26,170 nt of DNA from SHLJ01 sp041618535 (GCA_041618535.1 JBFKFP010000019.1:1-26170); one strand, 5' to 3'; counted from the first letter of the stretch, positions 7,912-17,560 are shown. Numbers and translations: made by a program. The notes: generated from the sequence alone by a model not told the origin.

Positions 7912-8292
7912 GTGTATTCTATCAGAATTAAGGGTCTAAAGTAACCTATCGGAAACGAAAATTAACTGAGTTTTGTCATTTTTAGGAATCTGTTAAAATG
8001 AAGAATATAAAATTGTCAATTATAAAATTTAACCCCTGATAATTATTAATTTCATAATGACGAACTGGGATATTCCGTTTATCGAAAATGGTTGTTGGAA
8101 TTCATAAAAACAGCTGAAATGAGGAGTTTTATATAACAGCCTGTTAATCAGATAAGTAAATTTGAAATCAGGCTTATGTTCAAAAAATCTCGATGAACAT
8201 CAAAAAATTTTTCGACCAGTAACGTTTTATGGGGGATTATTATTGTTTGAATATGCATAATTTTAAATTGATATTAATTAATCCCTTGAACG
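7912..8292. other. 381-bp AT-rich divergent intergenic region with two inverted repeats
   Basis: The region separates divergent cysH and the TerB-like gene and holds no convincing ORF or RNA gene. Two inverted repeats stand out: TAACAG-C-CTGTTA at 8134-8146, and ATGTTCA (8176-8182) with TGAACAT (8194-8200) separated by 11 bp. Either could be a regulator-binding site. A TTTG at 8246-8249 may be part of a promoter for the plus-strand gene, but no good TAnnTTTG lies at the right distance. The cysH side has only a degenerate -7-like TACTTTAG. Confidence 0.5.
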
Positions 8293-8694
8293 ATGATAAA
8301 CAGAGAAGAAAAGCTCAGTTTGCTCTCAGAGATGATCGCCTTCGCCAGGATGGATGAAAATTTGAAGGAGATCGAATATAACTTCTTGCTGGGAGTTGCG
8401 AAACAGTTAGACATAACCAGGGAAGATTTTGATTACCTACTAGAAAATCCTGCCACTCATGTCCATTTAAAGTCGCATAGTGAGCGTATAGTACAATTCC
8501 ATCGCCTTGTCCTCTTGATGAATATGAAAAATAGTTCATCAGACAGGGAAATCCGAAAATTACATAATTTTGGTTTAAGAATGGGCTTGAGTCATGAGGC
8601 CATTAACCGCGTGCTCGAACTGATGGAGAGTTTTCCTAACAAGATCATACCTCCGGATTTCCTGATCGACATTTTTAAAATTCAGTATAACTAG
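8293..8694 (+). CDS. TerB-like helical protein
   Basis: A 133-residue, all-helical cytoplasmic protein without signal peptide. The pattern K-L-S-L-L-S-E-M-I-A-F-A-R-M-D followed by E-I-E-Y-N-F-L-L-G-V-A-K-Q-L-D-I matches the TerB (tellurite resistance B) fold, in which an acidic residue after the first helix and a following E-x2-(F/L)-L segment line a metal-binding site. Single-domain TerB-like proteins of this size are common in Flavobacteriia and have no proven role; tellurite resistance should not be assumed, and no other ter genes are present. The ATG at 8293 is the first start in frame. Its stop overlaps the uvrB stop in a shared CTAG, so the two genes converge with no terminator between them. 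Fold assignment is moderate; function unknown. Confidence 0.72.
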   Translation: MINREEKLSLLSEMIAFARMDENLKEIEYNFLLGVAKQLDITREDFDYLLENPATHVHLKSHSERIVQFHRLVLLMNMKNSSSDREIRKLHNFGLRMGLSHEAINRVLELMESFPNKIIPPDFLIDIFKIQYN

Positions 8695-10694
8695 ACTTTC
8701 AAGGCCTCCAATTTTGATTGGTAGGTCTTGATCTCGTCCCTCAGCCTTGCGGCTTCCATGAAGTCCAGTGCCTTGGCTGCCTCTTCCATTTGCTTTCTTT
8801 TTTCCCGTATTTTTTTCTCTAATTCGGGTTTGCTGAGATATTCACTTTCTTCTTCTGCTGCCTTCATGGCCTGCTGCTCATAATAGTAAGTGCTTACCGA
8901 ATTTCTTGATAGGGCATTATCGAGGCTTTTGTTTAATGCCTTGGGTGTAATATTATTTTCCTTGTTGTAGGCCAACTGTTTTTCTCTTCTGTAATTGGTC
9001 TCATCAATGGTGATCCGCATGCTTTTGGTAATCTTATCAGCATACATGATGGCCCTTCCATTTAAATGCCTGGCAGCACGGCCAACGGTCTGGGTGAGTG
9101 ATCTCGCTGATCTGAGGAATCCCTCCTTATCGGCATCGAGGATAGCAACAAGTGAAACCTCGGGCAGATCCAATCCTTCCCTGAGGAGGTTTACACCAAC
9201 CAGCACATCAAACAGACCTTTTCTGAGATCCTGCATGATCTCTACACGTTCAAGAGTGTCCACATCACTATGAATATACCTGCATCGAACCTGGATCCTG
9301 GTAAGATACTTGGTAAGTTCTTCTGCCATGCGCTTGGTCAAGGTTGTGACCAGGGTACGTTCATCTCGTTCAACCCTCTGCTGGATCTCTTCTATTAAAT
9401 CGTCGATCTGGTTTAAACTGGGCCTGACCTCTATTTCCGGATCCAGCAATCCTGTTGGTCGAATTACCTGTTCAACGTAAACCCCACCTGTCTTTTGCAA
9501 CTCATAATCGGCAGGCGTGGCACTGACATAGATCACCTGGTTCTGAAGTGCCTCGAATTCCTCGAATTTAAGGGGCCTGTTATCCATAGCGGCCGGCAGG
9601 CGGAATCCATACTCGACCAAATTCTCCTTTCTACTCCTATCCCCGCCATACATGGCGTGAACCTGTGAAATGGTAACATGGCTTTCGTCAACAACCATCA
9701 GGTAATCCTCGGGGAAATAATCCAACAGACAGAAGGGTCTCGTCCCTGGCTCACGGCCGTCAAGATAGCGGGAGTAATTTTCAATGCCCGAACAATAGCC
9801 CAACTCACGAATCATTTCCAGGTCAAACTCGGTCCGCTCCTTAAGTCGTTTAGCTTCCAGGTGTTTCCCTATCTCCTTGAAATAGTCATATTGCTTAACA
9901 AGATCTTCCTGGATCTGATGAATGGCGTTCTGAAGGAGTTCCGGAGAGGTTACAAATATATTCGCCGGATAAATATTCAATCGGTCATACCGTTCTATTA
10001 CGGCGTTGGTGTTGATATCGAAGGCTTCGATATCCTCGATCTCATCTCCGAAGAAGTGAATGCGATAGGCATGGTCGGCATAGCTCGGAAATACGTCGAC
10101 AGTGTCCCCCTTGATCCTGAAATTACCATTCCGGAATTCCATTTCCGTTCTTGAATAAAGACTCTGAACCAGCCGGTGAAGCAACTTGGTTCGTGAAATA
10201 ACCTGGTCGCGCTCGAGGGTGATCACATTTTTTTGAAATTCAACCGGGTTCCCAATTCCATAAAGACAACTTACTGATGCAACAACCAAAACATCCCTGC
10301 GTCCGGAGAGCAATGAAGAGGTGGTACTTAATCTCAGTTTTTCAATCTCCTCATTGATGGACAGGTCCTTTTCTATATATGTACCGCTAACGGGTAGATA
10401 AGCCTCGGGCTGGTAATAATCGTAATACGACACGAAGTACTCTACGGCATTATTGGGGAAGAATTGTTTGAATTCCGAATACAATTGGGCTGCCAGCGTT
10501 TTATTATGTGCCAGCACAAGGGTAGGGCGCTGGACCTCCTCAATGACATTCGCCACAGTAAATGTCTTGCCAGACCCTGTTACACCGAGAAGGGTTTGAT
10601 AAGGTTCGCCGGTATTGATTCCGTCAACCAGCTCCCTGATGGCCTCAGGCTGGTCTCCTGTAGGTTCGAAATCGGATTCTATCTTGAAACGCAT
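8691..10694 (-). CDS. uvrB: Excinuclease ABC subunit B
   Basis: DNA damage verification subunit of nucleotide excision repair; it accepts lesions from UvrA and recruits UvrC for incision. The 667-residue length is typical. Seen in order: Walker A G-V-T-G-S-G-K-T at 37-44, the damage-probing beta-hairpin with Y-Y-D-Y-Y-Q-P-E-A-Y near 90-99, the D-E-S-H helicase motif at 336-339, motif VI Q-T-V-G-R-A-A-R-H, and the C-terminal UVR domain (E-K-K-I-R-E-K-R-K-Q-M-E, then A-R-L-R-D-E-I) that contacts UvrC. It starts only 21 bp after the stop of the giant T9SS protein gene, yet has its own perfect -7 box immediately before the ATG, so it is probably transcribed separately, with possible read-through from upstream. 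Confidence 0.98.
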   Translation of the reverse strand: MRFKIESDFEPTGDQPEAIRELVDGINTGEPYQTLLGVTGSGKTFTVANVIEEVQRPTLVLAHNKTLAAQLYSEFKQFFPNNAVEYFVSYYDYYQPEAYLPVSGTYIEKDLSINEEIEKLRLSTTSSLLSGRRDVLVVASVSCLYGIGNPVEFQKNVITLERDQVISRTKLLHRLVQSLYSRTEMEFRNGNFRIKGDTVDVFPSYADHAYRIHFFGDEIEDIEAFDINTNAVIERYDRLNIYPANIFVTSPELLQNAIHQIQEDLVKQYDYFKEIGKHLEAKRLKERTEFDLEMIRELGYCSGIENYSRYLDGREPGTRPFCLLDYFPEDYLMVVDESHVTISQVHAMYGGDRSRKENLVEYGFRLPAAMDNRPLKFEEFEALQNQVIYVSATPADYELQKTGGVYVEQVIRPTGLLDPEIEVRPSLNQIDDLIEEIQQRVERDERTLVTTLTKRMAEELTKYLTRIQVRCRYIHSDVDTLERVEIMQDLRKGLFDVLVGVNLLREGLDLPEVSLVAILDADKEGFLRSARSLTQTVGRAARHLNGRAIMYADKITKSMRITIDETNYRREKQLAYNKENNITPKALNKSLDNALSRNSVSTYYYEQQAMKAAEEESEYLSKPELEKKIREKRKQMEEAAKALDFMEAARLRDEIKTYQSKLEALKV

Positions 10695-10698
10695 TGTG

Positions 10699-10706
10699 CA
10701 AAATTA
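10699..10706 (-). promoter_or_regulatory. uvrB -7 promoter box adjacent to the start codon
   Basis: Minus-strand TAATTTTG exactly matches the Bacteroidetes TAnnTTTG box. Only four bases (CACA) separate it from the uvrB ATG at 10694. No good -33 TTTG is visible at 19-21 bp upstream, which would lie in the end of the preceding gene. If active, the transcript would have almost no leader. Confidence 0.5.
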
Positions 10707-10715
10707 CACATTATT

Positions 10716-13700
10716 TTAGCGTCTGAGTGCGAAGTGTCCCTTAACTTGAAACCGTTGCTGACCTTGAACCACATTGGCCACAAACCAATAATCATTGGCC
10801 GGCATCAGCTGGCCGTTGTACTTACCATCCCAGCCCTCAGAGGTTGAGGTTAAATAGGCGAGTTGTTTGCCGTACCTGTCAAAAATCGTGATTTCAGTAC
10901 CTGGCAAGGTTTCGACCCCGACAATATGCCAGGTATCGAAATACCCGTCATTATTCGGGGTCATGAATTTGGGCGCATCAATTACAAGTACTTCAGTGGT
11001 AACCGAAGCGCAGCCATTTCTGTCAATTACAGTGATGAGATGATATCCCAGTGAAACATATTCAAACACATTGGATAGCTGAGGTTCTCCGTCATCCAGG
11101 ATGTATAGGTAGTCCCCAATTCCGCTCACGGTTATGGTCACATTATTGGGATCGGAGAAATCTATGGTTTCCGTGATCTCAATGCTGGCTTGTTCAGACT
11201 CTATAACAATGAAATCAGAAGTGGTTGAACAGCCATCTTCAGAAGTGACAGTTACGGAATAACTTCCTGTTTCTTCAATTATGACCTCTGAAGTGGTCTC
11301 TCCTGTAGACCAGGAATAGGTGTCTGTATCAAAGCCGGTGTCTGCAGAAACAACCAGTGGCAGATTATCGAGGCAGATTACCTGATCTTCAATATTGACG
11401 GCTGGTTTGCGATAAACCATTATGTTGAATGAGTTGATATCATAGCAGCCTGTATCATTGTTTTCTACCCTGACATAAATGGTTTGACCATCAAAGGCAA
11501 GGTAGGCTGATGCCTCCAGCAGATTGCTCCCTTCAATAGCCTCTTCCTCCAATTCGTGATAACTGACGGTCAGGGCATCCGGATCTTGGCCGTTTAAAAT
11601 GATGGCATTCTGCTGGGTAAGATCAAATTCCAGGAGGAAATCGAAGTCATCATCACAGGCTTCAAGATTCGGCGCATCGTAAGCCACGGGATTCGGATTT
11701 ACCCTTAACTGGAAATCCTGGATCCTGAAACATCCGGTAGCAATATTCGTGGCTCGCACATAAATCACATCATTATCAGAAGAATAATTATATAGGTTTG
11801 GTAATGGATCACTTTCTGATTCGGCATCTTGGAGGGAACTGAAATAGTTGATGTCCACTCCTGTTGTGTCATTGAACAATATTGATGTGGCCTCGTCCAG
11901 ATCGTATATGAAATCGGAATTGTCACAAGTCTCGATCACCGGAATTTGATTGATCTCAGGTGGAAGGTTCACCGATAATTCCAGGGGAAGAACAGCGTAA
12001 CACCCAGAGATGACATTGATGACCTGAATGTATACAGTCTGCGGATTAGAAGTATTCTCATAGTTCCCCGGGTCGCTTATTTCGTTGCTGTTATTTGACA
12101 GGTCGGCTTCCGATTCGAAATAATGAATCTGAATATCGTCATCCCTTACATCCAGGATTTCAAATTCTGAGACCGTAAGGTCAAAAACGGTGCTGCCATC
12201 ATAGTCGGAATCGCAGGCCTCCAGCCCTGAAGGCATATTAACAGTCGGTACCTGCACAACATTCAACCCAAATTCCGCAATGGCATGGCAATAGGTTCCA
12301 TTCTCTATCCGCACATAGATCTGTTGAGGATTTTCAATATTGGTGTAATTCAAATTTTCAATAGCATTCAATGCCTGGTCTGCATCATCAAATGAAATAT
12401 GGAAACTCAGGCTAAGGTCCTCAGGTGATCCTGAGGCTATCTCGTCTATTTTTTCCGACAAGTTGAAAGTTGAAATACCGTCGTTTGAAATATCATCACA
12501 GACAAGGAAATTTGTTGGAGGATTAAAGATGGGTACAGACCCTACCTCAAGTACAAAGGATGAGGTTCCAAAACATCCAGGGTCAGTCAGGTTTTCCACC
12601 CTTACAAATATCGTCTGTGGGCTGGACAGATTGCTGTATGGATTGTTTTTGTCAATCATGTTGGTACGATTAATGGCATCTGCCTCGGTCGCAAAGTATA
12701 AGACTTCCTTACCGGTCTGGCCATTAAGGATTTCAGCATCTTTCTCGTTGAATAGGAATTCAGCGGTTTGATTCCCATCCGTTTCACAATTTTGAAAATT
12801 GCTGATTGGCACAAACACTGGAAGCGTATTCACGATTATGGATTTTTCGGCAATGGCATAACATGTTGTCAGTTGATTCTCAACACGGATGTAAATCACC
12901 TGTGATGAAGCATTGAAAGCATCGGTTTCTACTATGGGGTTTGTTCCGGTATCAGCCTCTTCCAGTGAAAGGTGAAAACTGATGTTCAGATCTGACGTAT
13001 CATTTACAACCTCGGGAATTAACGCTTCAAGATCAACGGTGTAAAAACCGTCATCGTTGTCATCGCAGATGATAAGTTCGGAAGGTTGTTCGATATCAGG
13101 TGCAGGGATGACGTTTACCTCAAATGCCAGCACATCGAAACATCCGGTTATATTATGAACTGCCCGTGCATAAAATATGGTGGGATTTGAAGAATTTGTG
13201 TAAGATCCACCCAAAGGGTTTTGGTCTAGCTGAGCGTCTTCCTCCTCGAGGAAGTATGCAACGCTTAAATCACCTTCTCCTGAAGTAATGATGTCATCGA
13301 AACTTTGAAGGACGATAGATGTGAATCCATCTGAATCGGTGTCGCAATAATCAATTGGCTCAACCGGGGGGAGAATCACAGGTGGATTGATATTCAGAAT
13401 TACTTCATCATTCCTCTCACAATCCGGCAGGTATAGATGTGCAAAAAGACTGTGCGGACTGGAATTGACAGTATATGGAACACTTTGGTCAACCGGATTG
13501 ACCTGGTTTATCATATCATCCTCCGTCTCATAAAAGGTCACGACAAGGTCTTCGATTCCATTTGCTATTGTTACTGCAAGTTGTTCGAGGTCAAAATCGA
13601 CTATGCCGTCAGCAGAGTCATCGTCACATTCATAAAATTCAAGGTCGGAGATCCCGGTTATCAGGATATTGACATGTAACTCCAGAGGAATAACAGTATG

Positions 13701-15584
13701 GCATCCTGTATTGTTGTCAACAACCCGAATGTAAACCACCTGAAATTCTTCTGTGGAATTCTCGTAATTGGATGCATCCCCTATAGGATTTGTATTGTTT
13801 TCCGCATCCTCCTGGGTCACGTGAAAACTAATTGTTGCGTCATTCAGTTGGGCCAGTATATCAGGGATGACCCCAGTAAGGTCGAATTGCCCGAAGCCAA
13901 CTCCTTCAGGAGCACAGGCATTTAAAGGGGGAATGGTTTGTGGATCTATTTCAGGTACTTCGAGAATTTCAATCACGAATGAACCTGTTGAGTGACACCC
14001 GGAATCAATGTCTGTCACGCGAATGTAGAGGGTCTCACTCGGGAGGCTGTTAATGTAAGGAGAAGGAATGGGATTTTCACCGGTCTCGGCATCTGACGGG
14101 CTATAATGATAGCTTACGGTATAATTGGAATTACCACCGGTTATTTGCCCATTCAGTTCAGTCAGTTCAATGGCGGTGCTGCCATCAGCTGTCGAATCAT
14201 CACAATATTGAACCGTCCCCGGGCTATTTACAGAGGGTAAGGGGTTGACCCTTAGGTTGAATGAAGTGAATGCAAGGCAGCCACTGTCCAGATCTTCTAT
14301 TCTTACAAATATGGTTTGAGGATTTGATGAATTCTGAACTGGAGCTGTGATCGGATTGATACCCAACTGGGCCTCGGTTGTATTCACGTGATAGCTGACA
14401 GAATAATTCCCCGGTGGAACAGTGGCCTCGGCTTCAGTATTCTTTAAACTGAGATCGAAGGTTTCAACCTGGTCACCACTTACATCATCGCAGAGTTCAA
14501 AATCGACAAGTGAAGTGGCTGTTTGCTCAGAGCTCAGATTCACTTGAAGTTCATCTGTGATAACGCAGTTATCGCCGCCAAGAGGGATAAGGATTTCAAC
14601 GGAATAGGTTCCGGATGCTCCAACATCGAGCGTAGGATTGTTTTCCCCCGGGAGGATAACTCCATTTCTATACCAGGTGTATGAAGCCAATGGATTCTGG
14701 ATATCACCATTGAGGGAGTAACTATCGGCGCAGGTAGTTATATCCGGTCCAAGTTCGACCGTTGGATTGAAACTGTTTCCCTGGATAAAAACGGCAGAAT
14801 CATAGTTCTCATCGGTCTGGTCTGCGATTACCAGTTTTATGTGATATTGTACATTAGGAATGATGTTGGCTGAAGCTGTTAACACCACGGTCCTCCCATT
14901 ATAGTTGGTGTCCCCCATGCTGTAACCATCGAAAAAAGTGTCATTTTCGGCCGCACAGAATCCTACGATCTCATCATGAATCGTATTGGTGTTTACAGGG
15001 ATACTTGTTCCCGGTATCAGGGCTATATTGGTATACGGATCATTACTGCCGGCCTCCCTGATCAGGAAGGCGAAACCATCTGAGTATTCACATGGAAAGT
15101 TCCCGAAGTATTCCTCAGATGCCAGGATATAATTGAATTGAATAACATTTGAAATCGAGGTGAAGTCGAATTCGATGGTCGTTGCGTTATGGGTATTATT
15201 GATGCCGAGAGCCGTTTCAAGGTCCGTATCTGTGCCCCAGTTGAGCTCACCGTCGTTAAGTATGTTGTCGTTGGTACTGTTCCCGGCTGAATTCGCATTT
15301 CCTGTGCTTAGAAGAATCCCGTTTTCGAATGGAAAGTTCGAGAGCCCTCTTTCGAAGTAACCAAAACTTGAAAATCCATTTATAGATCCATTAACCGGTG
15401 AGGTGATGTTGGAGACCTCTACACATCCTTCAACAAGATGATCCTGAATAAGCTGTTGAGCAGACAGGGTGTTGTCAACCGTAATTTTCTGTGCATGAGC
15501 AAGACTGAAACAAAGGAAAAGAAGCAGGATCAACCCGCTGGGAAAACCAATCTTTTTAGGGTGTGTAGGTGTTAGCAGGCTCAT
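10716..15584 (-). CDS. Giant T9SS type B surface protein with choice-of-anchor L domain and 11 tandem repeats
   Basis: A 1622-residue exported protein. Signal peptide at 1-31 (cut after A-H-A). Residues about 32-277 match a choice-of-anchor L domain: G-I-L-L-S-T-G-N-A near 89-97, a D-F-T-S core, L-A-S-E-E-Y-F-G at 154-161, and a late D-S-A-V-F-I-Q-G. An Ig-like domain follows (278-357). Eleven repeats of about 93 residues then span 360-1395, each with two cysteines and an acidic C-D-D type start. Two more Ig-like domains (1396-1537) precede the type B (CHU_C) sorting domain at 1538-1622, with T-P-N-N-D-G-Y and F-D-R-Y-G-K. The protein should cross the outer membrane by T9SS and stay at the surface or be released; an adhesive role is inferred. 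It is third in a three-gene minus-strand set, 104 bp after the previous gene, with no strong promoter in that gap. No PorP/SprF-like partner is nearby. Confidence 0.9.
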   Translation of the reverse strand: MSLLTPTHPKKIGFPSGLILLLFLCFSLAHAQKITVDNTLSAQQLIQDHLVEGCVEVSNITSPVNGSINGFSSFGYFERGLSNFPFENGILLSTGNANSAGNSTNDNILNDGELNWGTDTDLETALGINNTHNATTIEFDFTSISNVIQFNYILASEEYFGNFPCEYSDGFAFLIREAGSNDPYTNIALIPGTSIPVNTNTIHDEIVGFCAAENDTFFDGYSMGDTNYNGRTVVLTASANIIPNVQYHIKLVIADQTDENYDSAVFIQGNSFNPTVELGPDITTCADSYSLNGDIQNPLASYTWYRNGVILPGENNPTLDVGASGTYSVEILIPLGGDNCVITDELQVNLSSEQTATSLVDFELCDDVSGDQVETFDLSLKNTEAEATVPPGNYSVSYHVNTTEAQLGINPITAPVQNSSNPQTIFVRIEDLDSGCLAFTSFNLRVNPLPSVNSPGTVQYCDDSTADGSTAIELTELNGQITGGNSNYTVSYHYSPSDAETGENPIPSPYINSLPSETLYIRVTDIDSGCHSTGSFVIEILEVPEIDPQTIPPLNACAPEGVGFGQFDLTGVIPDILAQLNDATISFHVTQEDAENNTNPIGDASNYENSTEEFQVVYIRVVDNNTGCHTVIPLELHVNILITGISDLEFYECDDDSADGIVDFDLEQLAVTIANGIEDLVVTFYETEDDMINQVNPVDQSVPYTVNSSPHSLFAHLYLPDCERNDEVILNINPPVILPPVEPIDYCDTDSDGFTSIVLQSFDDIITSGEGDLSVAYFLEEEDAQLDQNPLGGSYTNSSNPTIFYARAVHNITGCFDVLAFEVNVIPAPDIEQPSELIICDDNDDGFYTVDLEALIPEVVNDTSDLNISFHLSLEEADTGTNPIVETDAFNASSQVIYIRVENQLTTCYAIAEKSIIVNTLPVFVPISNFQNCETDGNQTAEFLFNEKDAEILNGQTGKEVLYFATEADAINRTNMIDKNNPYSNLSSPQTIFVRVENLTDPGCFGTSSFVLEVGSVPIFNPPTNFLVCDDISNDGISTFNLSEKIDEIASGSPEDLSLSFHISFDDADQALNAIENLNYTNIENPQQIYVRIENGTYCHAIAEFGLNVVQVPTVNMPSGLEACDSDYDGSTVFDLTVSEFEILDVRDDDIQIHYFESEADLSNNSNEISDPGNYENTSNPQTVYIQVINVISGCYAVLPLELSVNLPPEINQIPVIETCDNSDFIYDLDEATSILFNDTTGVDINYFSSLQDAESESDPLPNLYNYSSDNDVIYVRATNIATGCFRIQDFQLRVNPNPVAYDAPNLEACDDDFDFLLEFDLTQQNAIILNGQDPDALTVSYHELEEEAIEGSNLLEASAYLAFDGQTIYVRVENNDTGCYDINSFNIMVYRKPAVNIEDQVICLDNLPLVVSADTGFDTDTYSWSTGETTSEVIIEETGSYSVTVTSEDGCSTTSDFIVIESEQASIEITETIDFSDPNNVTITVSGIGDYLYILDDGEPQLSNVFEYVSLGYHLITVIDRNGCASVTTEVLVIDAPKFMTPNNDGYFDTWHIVGVETLPGTEITIFDRYGKQLAYLTSTSEGWDGKYNGQLMPANDYWFVANVVQGQQRFQVKGHFALRR
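11400..14507 (-). repeat. Eleven tandem protein repeats, about 282 bp per unit
   Basis: Coding repeats within the 1622-residue protein (residues about 360-1395). Unit pattern: C-D-D/x-(D)-D-G, F-D-L, V-S-Y/F-H, D-A, N-P-I, Y-x-N-x3-P-Q-x-I-Y-V-R-V, T-G-C-Y/F/H, then a strand ending in P. Every unit has exactly one cysteine near its start and one near its end. Units are diverged in sequence, so this is not a recent DNA duplication. Boundaries are approximate. Confidence 0.85.
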
Positions 15585-15688
15585 GTTTTATTTCGTACTG
15601 GATCAGACTTGGGGTTCTGAGCCGTGAAATTGTCAAATAATCGACGAAATAACAAATAAAATCGATGAAAAACACTTTATTTTAACAC

Positions 15689-17530
15689 TTAGTAATTCAG
15701 ATAGACCCAACCACTGAGTGGCAGATAATCCGGGTCGTTCAGATGAAGCACATAAAAGTAGGTTCCTACCGGTACTAATTTCCCCCGGTCATTTAATCCC
15801 TTGTTCGATCGGCCATACCATCTCAGGTTGTTATTTCCTTCAAAGATCAAAGTGCCATAGCGGTTATAGATCAAGAGCCGATGTTGGTCAAAAATATCAT
15901 ACAGCCCCTGAATGTTGAACCAATCATTAAAACCATCCTCGTTTGGTGAGAACCCTTCGGGAACTATCGGGGGACAATTCTCAATCAATAAATCAAATCG
16001 GAACAATTGATAGCAGGGTGGGGAAGGAATCCTGATAAATATTTCCTCGGGTGTGGTCATGTTCAAATAATTTCCCGGATTTAAAACAGGGTTCTGCTCT
16101 TGAATAGCGTCAGTCTCTGAAGTATAGAATTCAGCAGCGCTGAGGTCATAGCTCGCATCAATCGCATCCAGTTCCCGGAGGAGGTCGAAAGTGCTGCTAT
16201 TGAATCCCTTGTCACATTCTGCAAGCGGAGGCAACTGGATTGTCGGTTCGGATAAAAGTACCTCGATGACTGCGATATCCTCATTATTGGTCTCATCCGT
16301 TTCATTAACATTGCCCTGGCCCGTTCCGTCATCATCGACCACTGCTATTAGCTCGAGTATTGAACCAGGCATTGCCTCAAAACTCAATACGATATTTCCC
16401 ATTTCACCCTCTCCTATGGGAATTTCTGCCTCGGTCTGTGACTGACCGGCAAGGACCCCGTCCAGGTAAAACGCGATAGCGGTCCCCTCAGGCAGGTTAT
16501 CTGTACTGTTGGTGTTGAAAACCGTATATTCTAACGTGACAAAATTGGAATTGCACTCCAGTTCAATCGAGTTCAAAACGATGGTGGCATCCGGCAACTG
16601 ACTGTTCAGTACTGTGATGATATTATTCAGGATGATAAGGTCTGCCCTGAAATTACCGTTGCTGTCGAAATCTCCCGTGGTTAGTTTGATGGTTGCCGAA
16701 GTATCTCCGATACTTATGTTGTCCTGAATGTCATATACGTCCAGGTCAGCATTAAAAAAATCAGTAGCATTTGTAAAAGTATTGGTTCCATTGAATGCAT
16801 TATCACTCAGGTTCAAGGGTGGATTTGATAAAATGTTGTCGTTAATACTCAGCGATTCGCCAAAATTCAGTGCATCGTCCCCTTCCCATGCCAGGAATCC
16901 TATCTTCGCACCGAGATTGTCCAGCACATTGATATTTTCCAGTTCAATGGTCTTTTCGGTCACATTGGTATTAATGATCTCCAATCCCTGGAACAGGCTT
17001 ACCTGGTTCAGGGGAAGGTTTATGTCCTGGTAAATAATGTATATGCTCCATCCTGCAAAATTCGTCCGGGTATCGCAATAGCCCGGGTTTTCATCAAGGG
17101 CCTGTGAGATGTCAATTCCGGAAAGGGTGTAATCACCATTACCTGAAATTGAAATGAGTTGAGTGACATCGGTAAAACAGGAAAAATAAACCAGCTCACC
17201 CGATGAGGAGTTGAATGATACCGAATATTGCTCCTCTGCTGTAATTAGCTGATCGTTTACCAGGACATCGGTATCGGCTGTCCCGGAGCCGGCCCAATAT
17301 AGGTAGGCTGCAACAGGGACCTGGTTCTCCTCAAGATTTAGGGTGGCGGTAGACTGCCCAAGAATCTCGCAAAAACTTCCATCCAGGTTGTTCTCATCCT
17401 GATTTAACGTATTTCCGATAGCGGTATAATCGTAACGACCATTAAATTGCTGGAAAAGTGAAATCTCCTGCGCATACGTTGATAGTGGCAGAATGAATAT
17501 AAAAATGGTTATTACGCGAACAAAACGCAT
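15689..17530 (-). CDS. T9SS type B secreted protein with CARDB-like domain
   Basis: A 613-residue exported protein. Signal peptide 1-20 (S-T-Y-A, then QE). The N-terminal region (about 21-320) is beta-rich, with A-A-Y-L-Y-W-A-G-S-G near 88 and F-A-G-W-S-I-Y-I-I-Y later; this layout is seen in other Bacteroidetes secreted proteins with no defined function. Residues about 322-432 look like a CARDB-type Ig domain (Y-T-V-F-N-T-N-S, ending N-E-T-D-E-T-N-N-E). One copy of the two-cysteine repeat follows (433-523), then the type B sorting domain (524-613) with S-P-N-E-D-G-F-N-D-W and Y-N-R-Y-G. It is second of three T9SS cargo genes, 30 bp after the previous one, so the two are probably cotranscribed. 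A role in surface structures is inferred only. Confidence 0.88.
   Translation of the reverse strand: MRFVRVITIFIFILPLSTYAQEISLFQQFNGRYDYTAIGNTLNQDENNLDGSFCEILGQSTATLNLEENQVPVAAYLYWAGSGTADTDVLVNDQLITAEEQYSVSFNSSSGELVYFSCFTDVTQLISISGNGDYTLSGIDISQALDENPGYCDTRTNFAGWSIYIIYQDINLPLNQVSLFQGLEIINTNVTEKTIELENINVLDNLGAKIGFLAWEGDDALNFGESLSINDNILSNPPLNLSDNAFNGTNTFTNATDFFNADLDVYDIQDNISIGDTSATIKLTTGDFDSNGNFRADLIILNNIITVLNSQLPDATIVLNSIELECNSNFVTLEYTVFNTNSTDNLPEGTAIAFYLDGVLAGQSQTEAEIPIGEGEMGNIVLSFEAMPGSILELIAVVDDDGTGQGNVNETDETNNEDIAVIEVLLSEPTIQLPPLAECDKGFNSSTFDLLRELDAIDASYDLSAAEFYTSETDAIQEQNPVLNPGNYLNMTTPEEIFIRIPSPPCYQLFRFDLLIENCPPIVPEGFSPNEDGFNDWFNIQGLYDIFDQHRLLIYNRYGTLIFEGNNNLRWYGRSNKGLNDRGKLVPVGTYFYVLHLNDPDYLPLSGWVYLNY
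15962..16234 (-). repeat. Single copy of the two-cysteine repeat
   Basis: Residues about 433-523 of the 613-residue protein. It begins A-E-C-D-K-G, continues T-F-D-L and N-P-V-L, and ends E-E-I-F-I-R-I-x4-C-Y. This is the same family as the repeats in both neighbouring genes, here as one degenerate copy directly before the sorting domain. Confidence 0.7.
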
Positions 17531-17560
17531 ACTGTTAATTTGGGGTTTGTTCCCACTAAG

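Noticed and set aside
8058..8108. Small ORF of 16 codons in the cysH spacer
   Set aside because: It is too short, has no leader or conserved pattern, and is expected by chance.
8293..8694. Tellurite-resistance or Ter-type defence system
   Set aside because: Only a single TerB-like domain protein is present; no terC, terD or terZ-like genes are nearby.
12463..13925. Plus-strand open frames of 75-102 codons inside the giant protein gene
   Set aside because: They are shadows of the repeat-coding strand, with no recognisable domain or good start signals.
11400..14507. Possible CRISPR or DNA satellite array
   Set aside because: The periodicity is about 282 bp, in frame and at the protein level only, with diverged DNA; there are no short direct repeats with spacers.
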